A stretch of 32,599 nucleotides of DNA from JACCTH01 sp050741915 (GCA_050741915.1 JBOGEX010000097.1:1-32599); one strand, 5' to 3'; positions 17,502-24,934 are shown, counted from the first letter of the stretch. Program-made: numbers and translations. Notes: a model not told the origin generated them from the sequence alone.

Positions 17502-19252
17502 GCATGTTGCGGACCCGCTGGCTCGGACGACTGCCGTATCTCGAAGCCTGGGATCTGCAGAGGGCCATTTGGCAAGGCCGAGTCGAGGGCCGGGCTGAGG
17601 ACTACTTGCTGCTCCTCGAGCACCCGCCGGTTTACACGGTGGGACGCAATGGCGATGGCTCCAACCTCCTGGCCGGCCCGGAGGCGCTAGAGGGAGCCGA
17701 GGTCCACAACGTGGATCGGGGAGGTGACATCACCTTTCACGGTCCAGGTCAGCTCGTCGGATATCCGATCATGCGCCTGACTGATCCCAAACAGGTTGTG
17801 CCCTACGTCCGCAAGCTCGAACAGGTGCTCATCGACACACTTGCCGACTTCGGCGTCGAAGGTTGGCGCGAGGAGGGATTGACCGGGGTCTGGACTCGCC
17901 TGGGCAAGGTCGCCGCCATTGGCGTGCGGGTTTCGCGGCAGGTAACGATGCACGGCTTCGCTCTCAACCTCGACCCCAAGATGACGTACTTCGACAAGAT
18001 GAATCCCTGTGGCATCACCGATCGGCCGGTGACGAACCTGTCGACGTTGGTGGGACGCAAGATCAGCCTCGAAGAGGCGGTCAAACTACTGATACCAAAC
18101 TTTGTCAAGGTCTTCGAGATCGATCGGACCGAGACCCAACTCGGCACCTTCAGCAGAGGACAAAGCTCGGATCAAAGATTCGAAGTGGACCGGCTGTTGG
18201 CGTCCGGGACGTTCTCGCCGGAACGCCGAAAAGCGGCGCCGATTCTGGTGGGGGGTCGCCTGCCGGGTGAGCCCCCGCGTCCGGAGTGGATGAAGGTGAC
18301 CGCCCGCATGGACGACAACTACCTCTCCCTGAAGAAGCTGATGCGAGGTCTTGACCTCCACACTGTGTGTGAAGAAGCGGGATGCCCCAACATCTTCGAG
18401 TGCTGGGGCATGGGGACGGCGACGTTGATGATCCTCGGCGACAAGTGCACCAGGGCCTGCGGGTTCTGCAACGTCACCACCGGGCGGCCGACCGAGCTCG
18501 ACGTGTTAGAGCCGTTTCGAGCGGCGCAAGCGATTAAGACCATGGGTTTGTCTCATGCCGTCATCACGTCGGTTAACCGAGATGACCTCGCCGACGGAGG
18601 CGCCGGCATCTTCGCCGCCACCATCCGCGAGACCCGCCGCATCCATCCCGACTGCGAGATCGAGGTCTTGATCCCCGATTTCAAGGGGGACCTCGCCGCC
18701 CTTTCCACGGTCCTGGCCGAACTGCCCGAGGTGTTGAACCACAACACCGAGACGGTGCTCCGCCTGCAAAGAGAAATCAGAACGTCGGCCAACTATGGTC
18801 GCTCGCTGGCTTTGCTTGCCCGAGCCAAAACAGCGGGCGGCTTGGTCAAGTCGGGATTGATCGTCGGAATGGGAGAAACCAAAGACGAGGTTCTCGGAGC
18901 TCTGTCTGATTTGCGAGCGATTGGTGTCGATATCGTCACTATCGGTCAGTATCTCCGGCCCACCGCTCGGCATCGGCCGATCAACCGCTATGTGCACCCC
19001 GCCGAGTTCGATGAATACAAACAATTCGGTGAGGCGATCGGGATCCCTCATGTGGAGTCGGGACCGTTGGTGCGCTCCTCCTACCACGCCAAGAGCGCCC
19101 GAAGCGCCGTTGATATTCATTCGCGAGAGGCGCGGGCCGGCGGGGTTTCTTCTACCGGTAGCGAGCGAACTCTTCGTGGTGATGCCGCCCAGGCGGGGGC
19201 CCGATATCACGCCCATCGAGTTCCACCCAAGCGTGGGCGATTGGACCCGTAG
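17498..19252 (+). CDS. Fused octanoyltransferase LipB and lipoyl synthase LipA (584 aa)
   Basis: One uninterrupted frame holds two enzymes that are normally separate. Residues 1-205 are LipB: RGGDITFHGPGQ (74-85), GKVAAIG with K137, HGFALNL (152-158) and NPCGI with the catalytic Cys171. Residues about 260-530 are LipA: EWMKVTARMDDNYLSLKKL, auxiliary-cluster cysteines C291, C296 and C302, radical-SAM cysteines C317, C321 and C324 (CTRACGFC), NHNTETV and SGPLVRSSYHA. Residues 206-255 are the linker. LipB moves octanoate from ACP to the E2 lysine and LipA inserts two sulfurs. The last about 55 residues (531-584) are low-complexity and Arg-rich, and are coded by DNA that overlaps the convergent B2 gene by 101 bp. 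The ATG at 17498 overlaps the sucB stop. Confidence 0.92.
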   Translation: MSMLRTRWLGRLPYLEAWDLQRAIWQGRVEGRAEDYLLLLEHPPVYTVGRNGDGSNLLAGPEALEGAEVHNVDRGGDITFHGPGQLVGYPIMRLTDPKQVVPYVRKLEQVLIDTLADFGVEGWREEGLTGVWTRLGKVAAIGVRVSRQVTMHGFALNLDPKMTYFDKMNPCGITDRPVTNLSTLVGRKISLEEAVKLLIPNFVKVFEIDRTETQLGTFSRGQSSDQRFEVDRLLASGTFSPERRKAAPILVGGRLPGEPPRPEWMKVTARMDDNYLSLKKLMRGLDLHTVCEEAGCPNIFECWGMGTATLMILGDKCTRACGFCNVTTGRPTELDVLEPFRAAQAIKTMGLSHAVITSVNRDDLADGGAGIFAATIRETRRIHPDCEIEVLIPDFKGDLAALSTVLAELPEVLNHNTETVLRLQREIRTSANYGRSLALLARAKTAGGLVKSGLIVGMGETKDEVLGALSDLRAIGVDIVTIGQYLRPTARHRPINRYVHPAEFDEYKQFGEAIGIPHVESGPLVRSSYHAKSARSAVDIHSREARAGGVSSTGSERTLRGDAAQAGARYHAHRVPPKRGRLDP

Positions 19253-19544
19253 GGGTAGAGGGGAGCCCGATTACTAGCTCGGCTGGCAGGTTTTCCGCTC
19301 TCAGAAGCCTGAAGAGCACAAGCGCCGACGGCAGGCAACGAGGGCGCCTATCGCCAAGTCGCAAGATTCGATGAATCGCCCGTGAGTAGTGGAGCGCAAC
19401 TTCCGGCCCCTCGGCGCGGCTCGGGGCGTGGCTTAACGCTCTGATGACATCATGCAGAGGCTGGCGCCGGAGGAGTGTCACCACCCGCAGATAGATCAAC
19501 CAAATCCGGCTGGCCAGCGCGAGGTTGCCGATCAATCGTCTCAT
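19152..19544 (-). CDS. Lasso-peptide-type B2 leader peptidase (transglutaminase-like cysteine protease)
   Basis: This 130-residue protein matches the short transglutaminase-like B2 proteases that remove the leader in lasso-peptide pathways. The N-terminal part is helical with basic residues. The catalytic Cys is in RCLPSALVLFRLLR (C70), then LPAELVIGL, and the His/Asp pair is in HAWVELDG (H104, D110). All three predicted catalytic residues are present. Its ATG (19544) overlaps the kinase stop (ATGA), so it is the last gene of the coupled cyclase-kinase-B2 unit. Its 3' end overlaps the tail of the convergent lipoate fusion gene. Confidence 0.85.
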   Translation of the reverse strand: MRRLIGNLALASRIWLIYLRVVTLLRRQPLHDVIRALSHAPSRAEGPEVALHYSRAIHRILRLGDRRPRCLPSALVLFRLLRAENLPAELVIGLPSTPTGPIAHAWVELDGRDIGPPPGRHHHEEFARYR

Positions 19545-20458
19545 GCATGGGCCCGAGTCTTCTCGATGATGAAGTCAACGTTCTCCCTCAGCTTGGTACG
19601 GTCGTGAGGACGTACGAAGCGCAATACCGGCACCGCCGCAGCCAGATCTACTAGAGCTTGGAACTTCCTCGCCCGGTCGGCGTCGTTTGGTAGATGGAAG
19701 CTGAGAAACCACAAATCGCGGACCGCATCGCCGGGCGCAACGGGCGCCAACTCCGACCGGTGCCCGAATTCGCTGAGAAAGATGATGGCCCCGACCCGCA
19801 CGGGTGTGCAATCACCGACTCCGCCCACCGGGTTCAGGACCACCCGATCGTCGTATCTACCAACCTCCTCGTAGCCGGGCAAAGGCACGAGGTCGGTCAT
19901 GTCGGGCCTGATGCGCAGACCAGTGGGACCTGGGATGAGCTCGGCGCCGGAGGAAGAGATCCTGAGACAGCTCAAGTCCTCGGTGAGCAAGCGGTGACCC
20001 TGAGCAACAAACGAAGCGCTGAGGGAGGTCTTGCCGTGTCGGCCAGGGGCGGCGAGAAGGATCGCATAGTCGTCGACCTGCACTGCGGCGGCGTGCAGAG
20101 TCGTATCTCCCCTCGCCAGGCAACAGAGGAGAAGAGGGAGCCCCAAAAGGCGGATCGATCCCGCCAAATTCCCAGGTCTCCCAGGTGTGGAAATCTTCAT
20201 TCCATGGGGGTCGATGCGATACCAGCCCGCTCCTTCGATCGATAGCGCAAAAGCGTTGGGGCTCGCAACGTAGAGTTTTGCTTCGATCGGATTGCGCTCA
20301 TTCGCGAACCACTCAGCTATGGGCGATCCGTCAACGGGTTCAGACGTCGGTTCATGGACGACATGGAGCGGCGTACCCGTCCCATTTCGGAGCAGCCAGA
20401 TCGGCTCCGCCGCCAGTAGCTCGAACCCAAAGCATGTTCCCACCGATTCAATGGTCAT
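19541..20458 (-). CDS. HPr-kinase-like protein, putative RiPP precursor kinase
   Basis: With the ATG at 20458, which overlaps the cyclase stop, the product has 305 residues. The core is an HprK-like P-loop: LHAAAV (121-126), LLAAPGRHGKTSLSASF with Walker A at 137-145, and HRLLTEDLSCLRI with the acidic TED at 159-161. Proteins of this kind in the paeninodin and pseudomycoidin lasso clusters phosphorylate the C-terminal serine of the precursor; here the predicted precursor also ends in Ser. The longer upstream start at 20506 lies wholly inside the cyclase gene and is unlikely. Its partners (cyclase, B2) are on the same coupled transcript. The true substrate is inferred. Confidence 0.75.
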   Translation of the reverse strand: MTIESVGTCFGFELLAAEPIWLLRNGTGTPLHVVHEPTSEPVDGSPIAEWFANERNPIEAKLYVASPNAFALSIEGAGWYRIDPHGMKISTPGRPGNLAGSIRLLGLPLLLCCLARGDTTLHAAAVQVDDYAILLAAPGRHGKTSLSASFVAQGHRLLTEDLSCLRISSSGAELIPGPTGLRIRPDMTDLVPLPGYEEVGRYDDRVVLNPVGGVGDCTPVRVGAIIFLSEFGHRSELAPVAPGDAVRDLWFLSFHLPNDADRARKFQALVDLAAAVPVLRFVRPHDRTKLRENVDFIIEKTRAHA

Positions 20459-22227
20459 TTGAAAAGCTTTATGAAGGCGTGGACCGTGGCCAGATCCTGG
20501 GCCCACACCACCTCGGTTGCCCCTGCTTTACGGTTGACGATGCGATCCTGCAGCATGGCGTAGTCCACACCAGGCATCCGATAATCGGGGTCATCGATCA
20601 GCTCCGCGATACGGGGCCACGGAACCGAATCCAGGACGTGTTCATCGAAGACTGTTTTATCGAGACGATCGAGAATTGAATCGGGCAGGCGGCCCCGCAT
20701 CGCCTTCCGAATGATGCTTTTCGGGGTTAGGTCTGGAAACTTGGCCTCAACAGGCAAAGACAGAAAAAACTCCCATAGGTCACGATCGGCCAGTGGAGTC
20801 CTTACCACTATGCCAACCGTCGATGCGCAGACCTCTATCGCCTCTTGAGTCGAGGTTGTTCCCCGGGTTGCGCGACTAGTGGGCTCGATCCACCTGCGAC
20901 GCATCGGATCGGTGAGGGCGGTGACGTACTTAGGGCCGCCAGCGACCGTGGCATCGATCCAGGGAGGGTTGAACGTGTTTGCGTGGCGAGTTAGCCGCGC
21001 ATACACCTGTCCGAATGGGGCGGGCGTAATCTCGTAAAGAAGCTGCTTGGTCAGACTCAGCAACGACCTTCCGGCATTCCTGCGGACGCGGAGAAGGTCG
21101 GAAAGCGCACCCCATCGCCTCCGTAGCAGCAGGTGGCCGAGTATGAATCGATTGATGGTGAACGCGTACTCCGCCAGCGTCCCTGTGAGCACTTGGCGAG
21201 CTCCCAGCGATGAGGCGAGCCGATAGCCCTCTAGAGCCGTCGCCATCGGAAGGCTGTCCCAGGGGCCGTCGGCAAGATCCACCCACCGCTCTATCCCATC
21301 GAGAGAACTTCTCTGTGGCTCGAAGGTCTGGAGATCTATCGAGAGGTACGACGCCACTTCTTTGGTGTACCGGGACTCGTCGACCGTGCCGTGTCGGGGG
21401 TAGACGGCGGTGTAGGCGAATAACGGTTTGCCCCATCTCCTCAAGAATTCGGGAGCTGCAAAAGCGGCCACGGTAGGAGAGTCAATCCCGCCGCTCAGGG
21501 CAACGGCATCGCTTCCCGAAAGAGCTCGCCTGACGGCCCGCTCGATACGTACAGCCAGGAGCTCGGGTGCCTCTGCAGCGCTGACCGCCCTGGTCTCGAT
21601 CACATCCTCAGGTTTCCAGTAGCGCTCTCTTATCGGCTGGTTCCCTGGGGTGAGGGTGACTGTTTCCCCGTAGAAGACCCGGCTCACGCCTTTTACCGCG
21701 GCTTCCGGACCGATACCACGGTAAAACATCAACTCGACGGCCGACAGGTCGGGCTGTCGATCGATGCCGGCACCCGCCACCACCTGCTTTGCCTCTGTGG
21801 CCACAAAGCCTCTGGCTCGCTCGTGTCGGAAGAAGAGAGGTCGTCCTCCGAGATGGTCTCGGAAACAGATCAGATCGCGGCCGTCGGTTACCACCCCGGC
21901 GAAGGCGCCTCGGATAAGGTCCAGGGCCAGGGCTCCCTTGCGAGCGACCAGTGTGGCTATGGCCACCGCAACATTGGCACCCTCGCCAGCCATGCTGGAA
22001 AGCTCATCGGAATTGTCCACGGGCCCATGAACTGCACAGGCCCACCCCTGACCTCCCCCGAGAGTCGCCCACGCCGGGCCTTCGCCGTTGGAGGCTCCGA
22101 GGGACACCTGTCCGATCGAAATGAACGTGTGTTCGGCGCCGCGATGGGGTGCCGCACTCAGCATTCGGTCGACAACTGTCACGGCGGGAGGGGCTCCGGA
22201 CTGCCATGCGGCGGCGATACTGGACAA
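20455..22227 (-). CDS. Asparagine-synthetase-like macrolactam synthetase (lasso cyclase C-type)
   Basis: I place the start at a TTG (22227), giving 590 residues beginning M-SSIAAAW. AGGGAG lies 6 nt upstream, and this position matches the MCGI/MSGI start of Asn-synthetase-like proteins. Residue 2 is Ser instead of the nucleophilic Cys, so the glutaminase half is probably inactive, as in lasso cyclases. The N-terminal half has an Ntn-like fold (CFRDHLGGRPLFF). The synthetase half has the ATP pyrophosphatase motif ALSGGIDSPTVAAFA (SGGIDS at 245-250). The family adenylates an Asp/Glu side chain of the core and closes the ring on the N-terminal amine. It diverges from the precursor gene across about 80 bp and heads the cyclase-kinase-B2 unit. 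Confidence 0.85.
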   Translation of the reverse strand: MSSIAAAWQSGAPPAVTVVDRMLSAAPHRGAEHTFISIGQVSLGASNGEGPAWATLGGGQGWACAVHGPVDNSDELSSMAGEGANVAVAIATLVARKGALALDLIRGAFAGVVTDGRDLICFRDHLGGRPLFFRHERARGFVATEAKQVVAGAGIDRQPDLSAVELMFYRGIGPEAAVKGVSRVFYGETVTLTPGNQPIRERYWKPEDVIETRAVSAAEAPELLAVRIERAVRRALSGSDAVALSGGIDSPTVAAFAAPEFLRRWGKPLFAYTAVYPRHGTVDESRYTKEVASYLSIDLQTFEPQRSSLDGIERWVDLADGPWDSLPMATALEGYRLASSLGARQVLTGTLAEYAFTINRFILGHLLLRRRWGALSDLLRVRRNAGRSLLSLTKQLLYEITPAPFGQVYARLTRHANTFNPPWIDATVAGGPKYVTALTDPMRRRWIEPTSRATRGTTSTQEAIEVCASTVGIVVRTPLADRDLWEFFLSLPVEAKFPDLTPKSIIRKAMRGRLPDSILDRLDKTVFDEHVLDSVPWPRIAELIDDPDYRMPGVDYAMLQDRIVNRKAGATEVVWAQDLATVHAFIKLFK

Positions 22228-22252
22228 GTGAAACTCCCTGGCGCCTAAATCG

Positions 22253-22280
22253 TTGACTACCCCGTACAACACGCTACCAT
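22253..22280 (+). promoter_or_regulatory. Sigma70-type promoter for the precursor-exporter transcript
   Basis: TTGACT (22253-22258, 5 of 6 to consensus) and TACCAT (22275-22280, 4 of 6) are 16 bp apart. Transcription would start near 22287, giving a leader of about 23 nt before the proposed CTG start at 22310. The -35 box coincides with the TTG that would otherwise be taken as the start of the precursor ORF. No equally good promoter was seen for the divergent cyclase. Confidence 0.55.
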
Positions 22281-22309
22281 TAGGTGTCCAAGGGACGAAG
22301 GGAGGCTGT

Positions 22310-22465
22310 CTGCATTATGAAAGGCCGGCGGTAATCGACTTCGGGTCGATCGCCGACCATACGTTTAGTCGGTGTAACCCAGACGTAACGGGGACACCGA
22401 TTAAGGATTCCATCGACGTTCCCCACCACATCGACAACCATCTGGAGTGTTCTTCGCTCTCGTGA
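22310..22465 (+). CDS. Lasso-type RiPP precursor peptide (51 aa, CTG start)
   Basis: From CTG at 22310 the peptide is 51 residues. GGAGG (22301-22305) lies 4 nt upstream, and no in-frame ATG or GTG exists. Leader residues 3-18 spell YERPAVIDFGSIADHT, a perfect fit to YxxPx(L/V)xxxGxxxxxT, the recognition motif for lasso B1 proteins. Thr18 would be the penultimate leader residue, so cleavage after Phe19 would free a 32-residue core starting S20-R21-C22. The core has two Cys (C22, C47), a His-rich stretch (H39, H40, H44) and a C-terminal Ser51, the kind of residue modified by the kinase. Core positions 7-9 are Val, Thr and Gly, so no usual ring acceptor is present. It ends directly before the ABC ATPase. 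Confidence 0.75.
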   Translation: MHYERPAVIDFGSIADHTFSRCNPDVTGTPIKDSIDVPHHIDNHLECSSLS

Positions 22466-23410
22466 GTGTCGGTGACTGAACAACTGAGGGCCTCGGCTAG
22501 AACAGTCGAGGCTCTCGGCGTTTCCAGGGAGTTCAACGGCAGGCAAGTCGTAACGGGCCTGGACCTCGAATTGAAGCCGGGCGAGATCCATGCGCTGCTT
22601 GGGCCCAACGGGGCGGGCAAGACAACAGTGCTGCGAATGGTGGCCGGTTTGATGACCCCGTCGGGCGGGCAAATGAAAGTTGCCCACGGCAATCCCAGCG
22701 ACCGCCAAATACGAGGCCTGATTGGTTGGGTGCCAGCCAGTGATCGATCTTTTTACCTGCGCTTGAGCGGCCGCCAGAACCTGACCTTCTTTGGCCAGCT
22801 CTATGGGATGCCGCGGTCAATGGCGCAAGACCTTGCCGACCGATGGACAGGCTACGTGGGTCTGGAGGAGGCTGGCACCCGACCCGCTCGTTTGTACTCG
22901 CACGGCATGATCAAACGCTTGCTCGTGGCCCGAGCACTGATGTGCGACCCGAAGGTCTTGGTGATCGACGAAGCCACGCATGACCTCGACCCCCTGGGGG
23001 CCGATCAGATCCGTGGGCTGGTGCGGGATGCCGCCGAGCGAGGTGCCACGGTTATGTGGGCGACCCAACGAATTGGCGAGCTTCCCGGCTTCGCTCATTC
23101 AGTGACGGTCCTCGACCTGGGTGAAGTGCGGTTCTCCGGGAGCGTTGATGACTTGGCGGCCCAGGCAGGGGTCAAGTCCTATGTGGTTGTGCTCGAGGGT
23201 GGCGGCCAGGCGGACGTGGTGGAACTCCCATGGGGCGCCCTGACCAGGGTCGGAGATAGGGATCGTTGGCGTTTGGAGTTGATGCAGGGAGTGTCTCTTA
23301 CGGAGGTGTTCTCAGAGCTTGCTACTCGCGGCATCATCGTCATGTCCTGTGCCGAGGAACGGCCCGATGTCGAGAGGGGCTTCCTTCGATTGACCGGGTC
23401 CGACTCCTAA
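22466..23410 (+). CDS. ABC transporter ATP-binding protein, peptide exporter subunit
   Basis: The 314-residue ATPase has Walker A GPNGAGKTT, a Q-loop near GWVPASDR, a modified signature YSHGMIKRLLVARAL (SHGM in place of SGGQ), Walker B VLVIDEATHDLDP, and WATQR where the switch histidine normally stands (Gln). The SHGM form recalls drug/antibiotic exporters of the ABC-2 class. About 80 C-terminal residues follow the nucleotide-binding domain. The GTG at 22466 starts immediately after the precursor stop; a second GTG at 22472 is equally possible. With the next gene it probably exports the mature peptide and may give self-immunity. Confidence 0.85.
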   Translation: MSVTEQLRASARTVEALGVSREFNGRQVVTGLDLELKPGEIHALLGPNGAGKTTVLRMVAGLMTPSGGQMKVAHGNPSDRQIRGLIGWVPASDRSFYLRLSGRQNLTFFGQLYGMPRSMAQDLADRWTGYVGLEEAGTRPARLYSHGMIKRLLVARALMCDPKVLVIDEATHDLDPLGADQIRGLVRDAAERGATVMWATQRIGELPGFAHSVTVLDLGEVRFSGSVDDLAAQAGVKSYVVVLEGGGQADVVELPWGALTRVGDRDRWRLELMQGVSLTEVFSELATRGIIVMSCAEERPDVERGFLRLTGSDS

Positions 23411-23417
23411 GGGACCT

Positions 23418-24233
23418 ATGCCCCGCGAACTACGCAAACTTTCTGCCTTCCTTCGTCGCGACTTTCTTGTCCTTATCTCCTACCGCACCGCGTTCGTGAG
23501 CGATGTCGTAAACCTGGCCTTCCAGTCGCTGGTGTTCTCATTTGTTGGGAGGATCGTCAACCCCAGCAGCCTCCCCAGCTACGGGGGTGAAAGTGTCACC
23601 TACATTGCATTCGTAACCGTGGGTATTGCTCTCGGTGCATTTTTGCAAGTCGGGATGGGAAGGGTTGCAACCGCCCTCCGCAACGAGCAACTAATGGGAA
23701 CGTTGGAATCGCTGTTTATGACTCCCACGCACCCCTTGACGATCCAGGCGGGACTGGTGGTCTACGACTTGATTTATGTTCCGGTTCGGACTGCCATTTT
23801 CCTCACCATCATCGTCGGCATTTTCGACGTGAGGTTCATACCTGGCGCCATCGGGCCGGCGTTAGTTTTGTTGTTGGTTTTTATGCCGTTTGTGTGGGGA
23901 CTGGGAATGGTCGGAGCCAGCGCCATCTTGACCTTCCGACGAGGGGCCGGAATCATGGCGCTACTCGGGGCCGGTCTGTCGGTTGGTTCCGGAGCCTATT
24001 TTCCGATCACTGTCTTCCCGCAATGGTTGCAGGACATCGCACGGTGGAGCCCGATCACCGTGGCTTTTGAGGCAACTCGGCAGGCGCTAATTGGCGGCCA
24101 AGCTTGGAGTCGCTTGGCCTCGGAGATGCTGTATCTGGCAGTGACCGGCGCGTTTGCCATGGCGCTTGGTTTGATGTTCTTCGCTTGGGCGATCAATCGC
24201 GAGTTGCGCTTGGGAACGCTTGCCCACTACTAA
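23418..24233 (+). CDS. ABC-2 type transporter permease, peptide exporter subunit
   Basis: This 271-residue protein has about six hydrophobic segments and an ABC-2 layout: a cytoplasmic N-terminus (MPRELRKLSAFLRRD), the coupling-region motif LRNEQLMGTLESLFMTPTHP, and a C-terminal part with GAYFPITVFPQWLQ and SPITVAFEATRQAL, a segment typical of this family. It starts 7 nt after the ATPase stop and is the membrane partner of that ATPase. Its placement between the precursor and B1 genes supports export of the RiPP product. Confidence 0.88.
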   Translation: MPRELRKLSAFLRRDFLVLISYRTAFVSDVVNLAFQSLVFSFVGRIVNPSSLPSYGGESVTYIAFVTVGIALGAFLQVGMGRVATALRNEQLMGTLESLFMTPTHPLTIQAGLVVYDLIYVPVRTAIFLTIIVGIFDVRFIPGAIGPALVLLLVFMPFVWGLGMVGASAILTFRRGAGIMALLGAGLSVGSGAYFPITVFPQWLQDIARWSPITVAFEATRQALIGGQAWSRLASEMLYLAVTGAFAMALGLMFFAWAINRELRLGTLAHY

Positions 24234-24474
24234 GAACCTTGAGTATTGGTTCAGTTTGGCTAGGAAAACGCCAAGGCTCGCCCGCCAAACTCTAAATTCG
24301 GTTGCCCACGCCCGCGCTCTGGCTGATCCGGTAGCTGGCGAACGAGTACCGGGGGTGGGTTCAGGTGGTGAGCGCGACATCTCGACTGGGAGGTGTCATG
24401 TCTCGACGGAAAACGCCCTGGGCGCAGGGGCAACCCCTTCGATGGTTGGTTCGAGCGAGGACACTGGACTCTGA
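24220..24474 (+). CDS. Possible small ORF (84 aa) between exporter and B1 gene, doubtful
   Basis: The region 24234-24572 (339 bp) has no clear gene. A frame from a TTG at 24220, overlapping the permease end, gives YWFSLARKTPRLARQTLNSV, then an Ala/Gly/Ser-rich tail. The first 40 residues look amphipathic and basic, as in a coded protein, but I recognise no family, and there is no strong ribosome site. It could be a small pathway protein, the remnant of one, or chance. It carries no YxxP leader motif, so a second precursor is not supported. Confidence 0.25.
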   Translation: MPTTKNLEYWFSLARKTPRLARQTLNSVAHARALADPVAGERVPGVGSGGERDISTGRCHVSTENALGAGATPSMVGSSEDTGL

Positions 24475-24526
24475 TCAACCAACTTGTCCCACCACCGAAC
24501 ATTGTGGTGGGCGGGACCGCCAGTAG
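24398..24526 (+). CDS. Possible 42-aa ORF with a good ribosome site, doubtful
   Basis: An ATG at 24398 is preceded by GGGAGG at a spacing of 4 nt and opens a 42-residue frame rich in Arg, with two Cys near the end (PTCPTTEHCGG). It overlaps the frame at 24220-24474 in another register, so at most one is likely to be real. No homology is recognised. The 3' end of this frame is made by the inverted repeat at 24488-24511, so the Cys-containing end may just reflect that hairpin. Confidence 0.2.
   Translation: MSRRKTPWAQGQPLRWLVRARTLDSDQPTCPTTEHCGGRDRQ
24486..24515 (+). terminator. Strong hairpin between exporter and B1 gene
   Basis: CCCACCAC (24488-24490 onward) and GTGGTGGG (24504-24511) form a perfect 8-bp stem with an 8-nt loop. 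Outer GTCCC and GGGAC can extend it with a bulge. No U-run follows, so it may be a terminator for the precursor-exporter transcript, an attenuator lowering B1 expression, or an mRNA-stabilising structure. Confidence 0.45.
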
Positions 24527-24572
24527 GATCTATTTGGTCAGGTTGGGGTGGGGGGATCAAGGAGCGGGTTGA

Positions 24573-24860
24573 GTGGGATTCAAGTATGTGCATAGGGTGG
24601 ACCGGGTCGCATTCCGGGCTTACGGAGACGGTTCCGGCGGCGTTCTTCTGAATCTCGAAACCAGCCTGTATTTTGGCGTGAATGCGGTCGGGGCCCTGGT
24701 TTGGGAGCTGATCGGATCGGGCAACGAGATTTCCCGGATCGTAGAAGAGATGCAGACGAAGTTCGAAGATCCGCCTACTGACCTGGCAGATGATGTCGAT
24801 CACTTCATTAGTGAATTGGAGGGGCGCAATCTGGTCACTCTCGATGACGCTATGGCCTAA
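24573..24860 (+). CDS. PqqD-like leader-binding protein (lasso B1 / RiPP recognition element)
   Basis: This 95-residue protein has the PqqD/RRE fold pattern: a first strand region VHRVDRVAFRAYG, LLNLETSLYFGVNAVGALVW (the NLETSxYFxxNxxGxxxW signature), then helices WELIGSG, ISRIVEEMQTKF, and DLADDVDHFISELEGRNLV. Such proteins bind the YxxPxLxxxGxxxxxT leader and present the precursor to the B2 protease and cyclase. The GTG at 24573 has AGGAG 8 nt upstream. Its separation from B2, which here is on the opposite strand 5 kb away, is unusual but the pair completes the set of lasso-type enzymes. Confidence 0.88.
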   Translation: MGFKYVHRVDRVAFRAYGDGSGGVLLNLETSLYFGVNAVGALVWELIGSGNEISRIVEEMQTKFEDPPTDLADDVDHFISELEGRNLVTLDDAMA

Positions 24861-24908
24861 CGTCGAGGCCCTTAGTCCTGGGGAATGAGTTGACCCAATC
24901 AGGACATA

Positions 24909-24934
24909 CTGTCGACAGGTTGGGCTCTGTCGAC
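24909..24934. repeat. CTGTCGAC direct repeat upstream of the GT2 gene, possible operator
   Basis: The octamer CTGTCGAC occurs at 24909-24916 and 24927-24934, 18 bp apart start to start, in the 91-bp gap before the glycosyltransferase. The first copy extends to a 10-bp palindrome (CTGTCGACAG). A TTGACC at 24890-24895 could be a -35 box, but I find no good -10 element at the right distance. A regulator site is possible; chance is also possible. Confidence 0.25.

Noticed and set aside
22228..22272. GTG at 22272 as cyclase start
   Set aside because: The extra 15 residues are outside the family; TTG at 22227 has a better ribosome site and matches the normal N-terminus of Asn-synthetase-like proteins.
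22253..22309. TTG at 22253 as the start of the RiPP precursor
   Set aside because: It coincides with the -35 box of a promoter, has no ribosome site, and the 19 added residues do not resemble a lasso leader.
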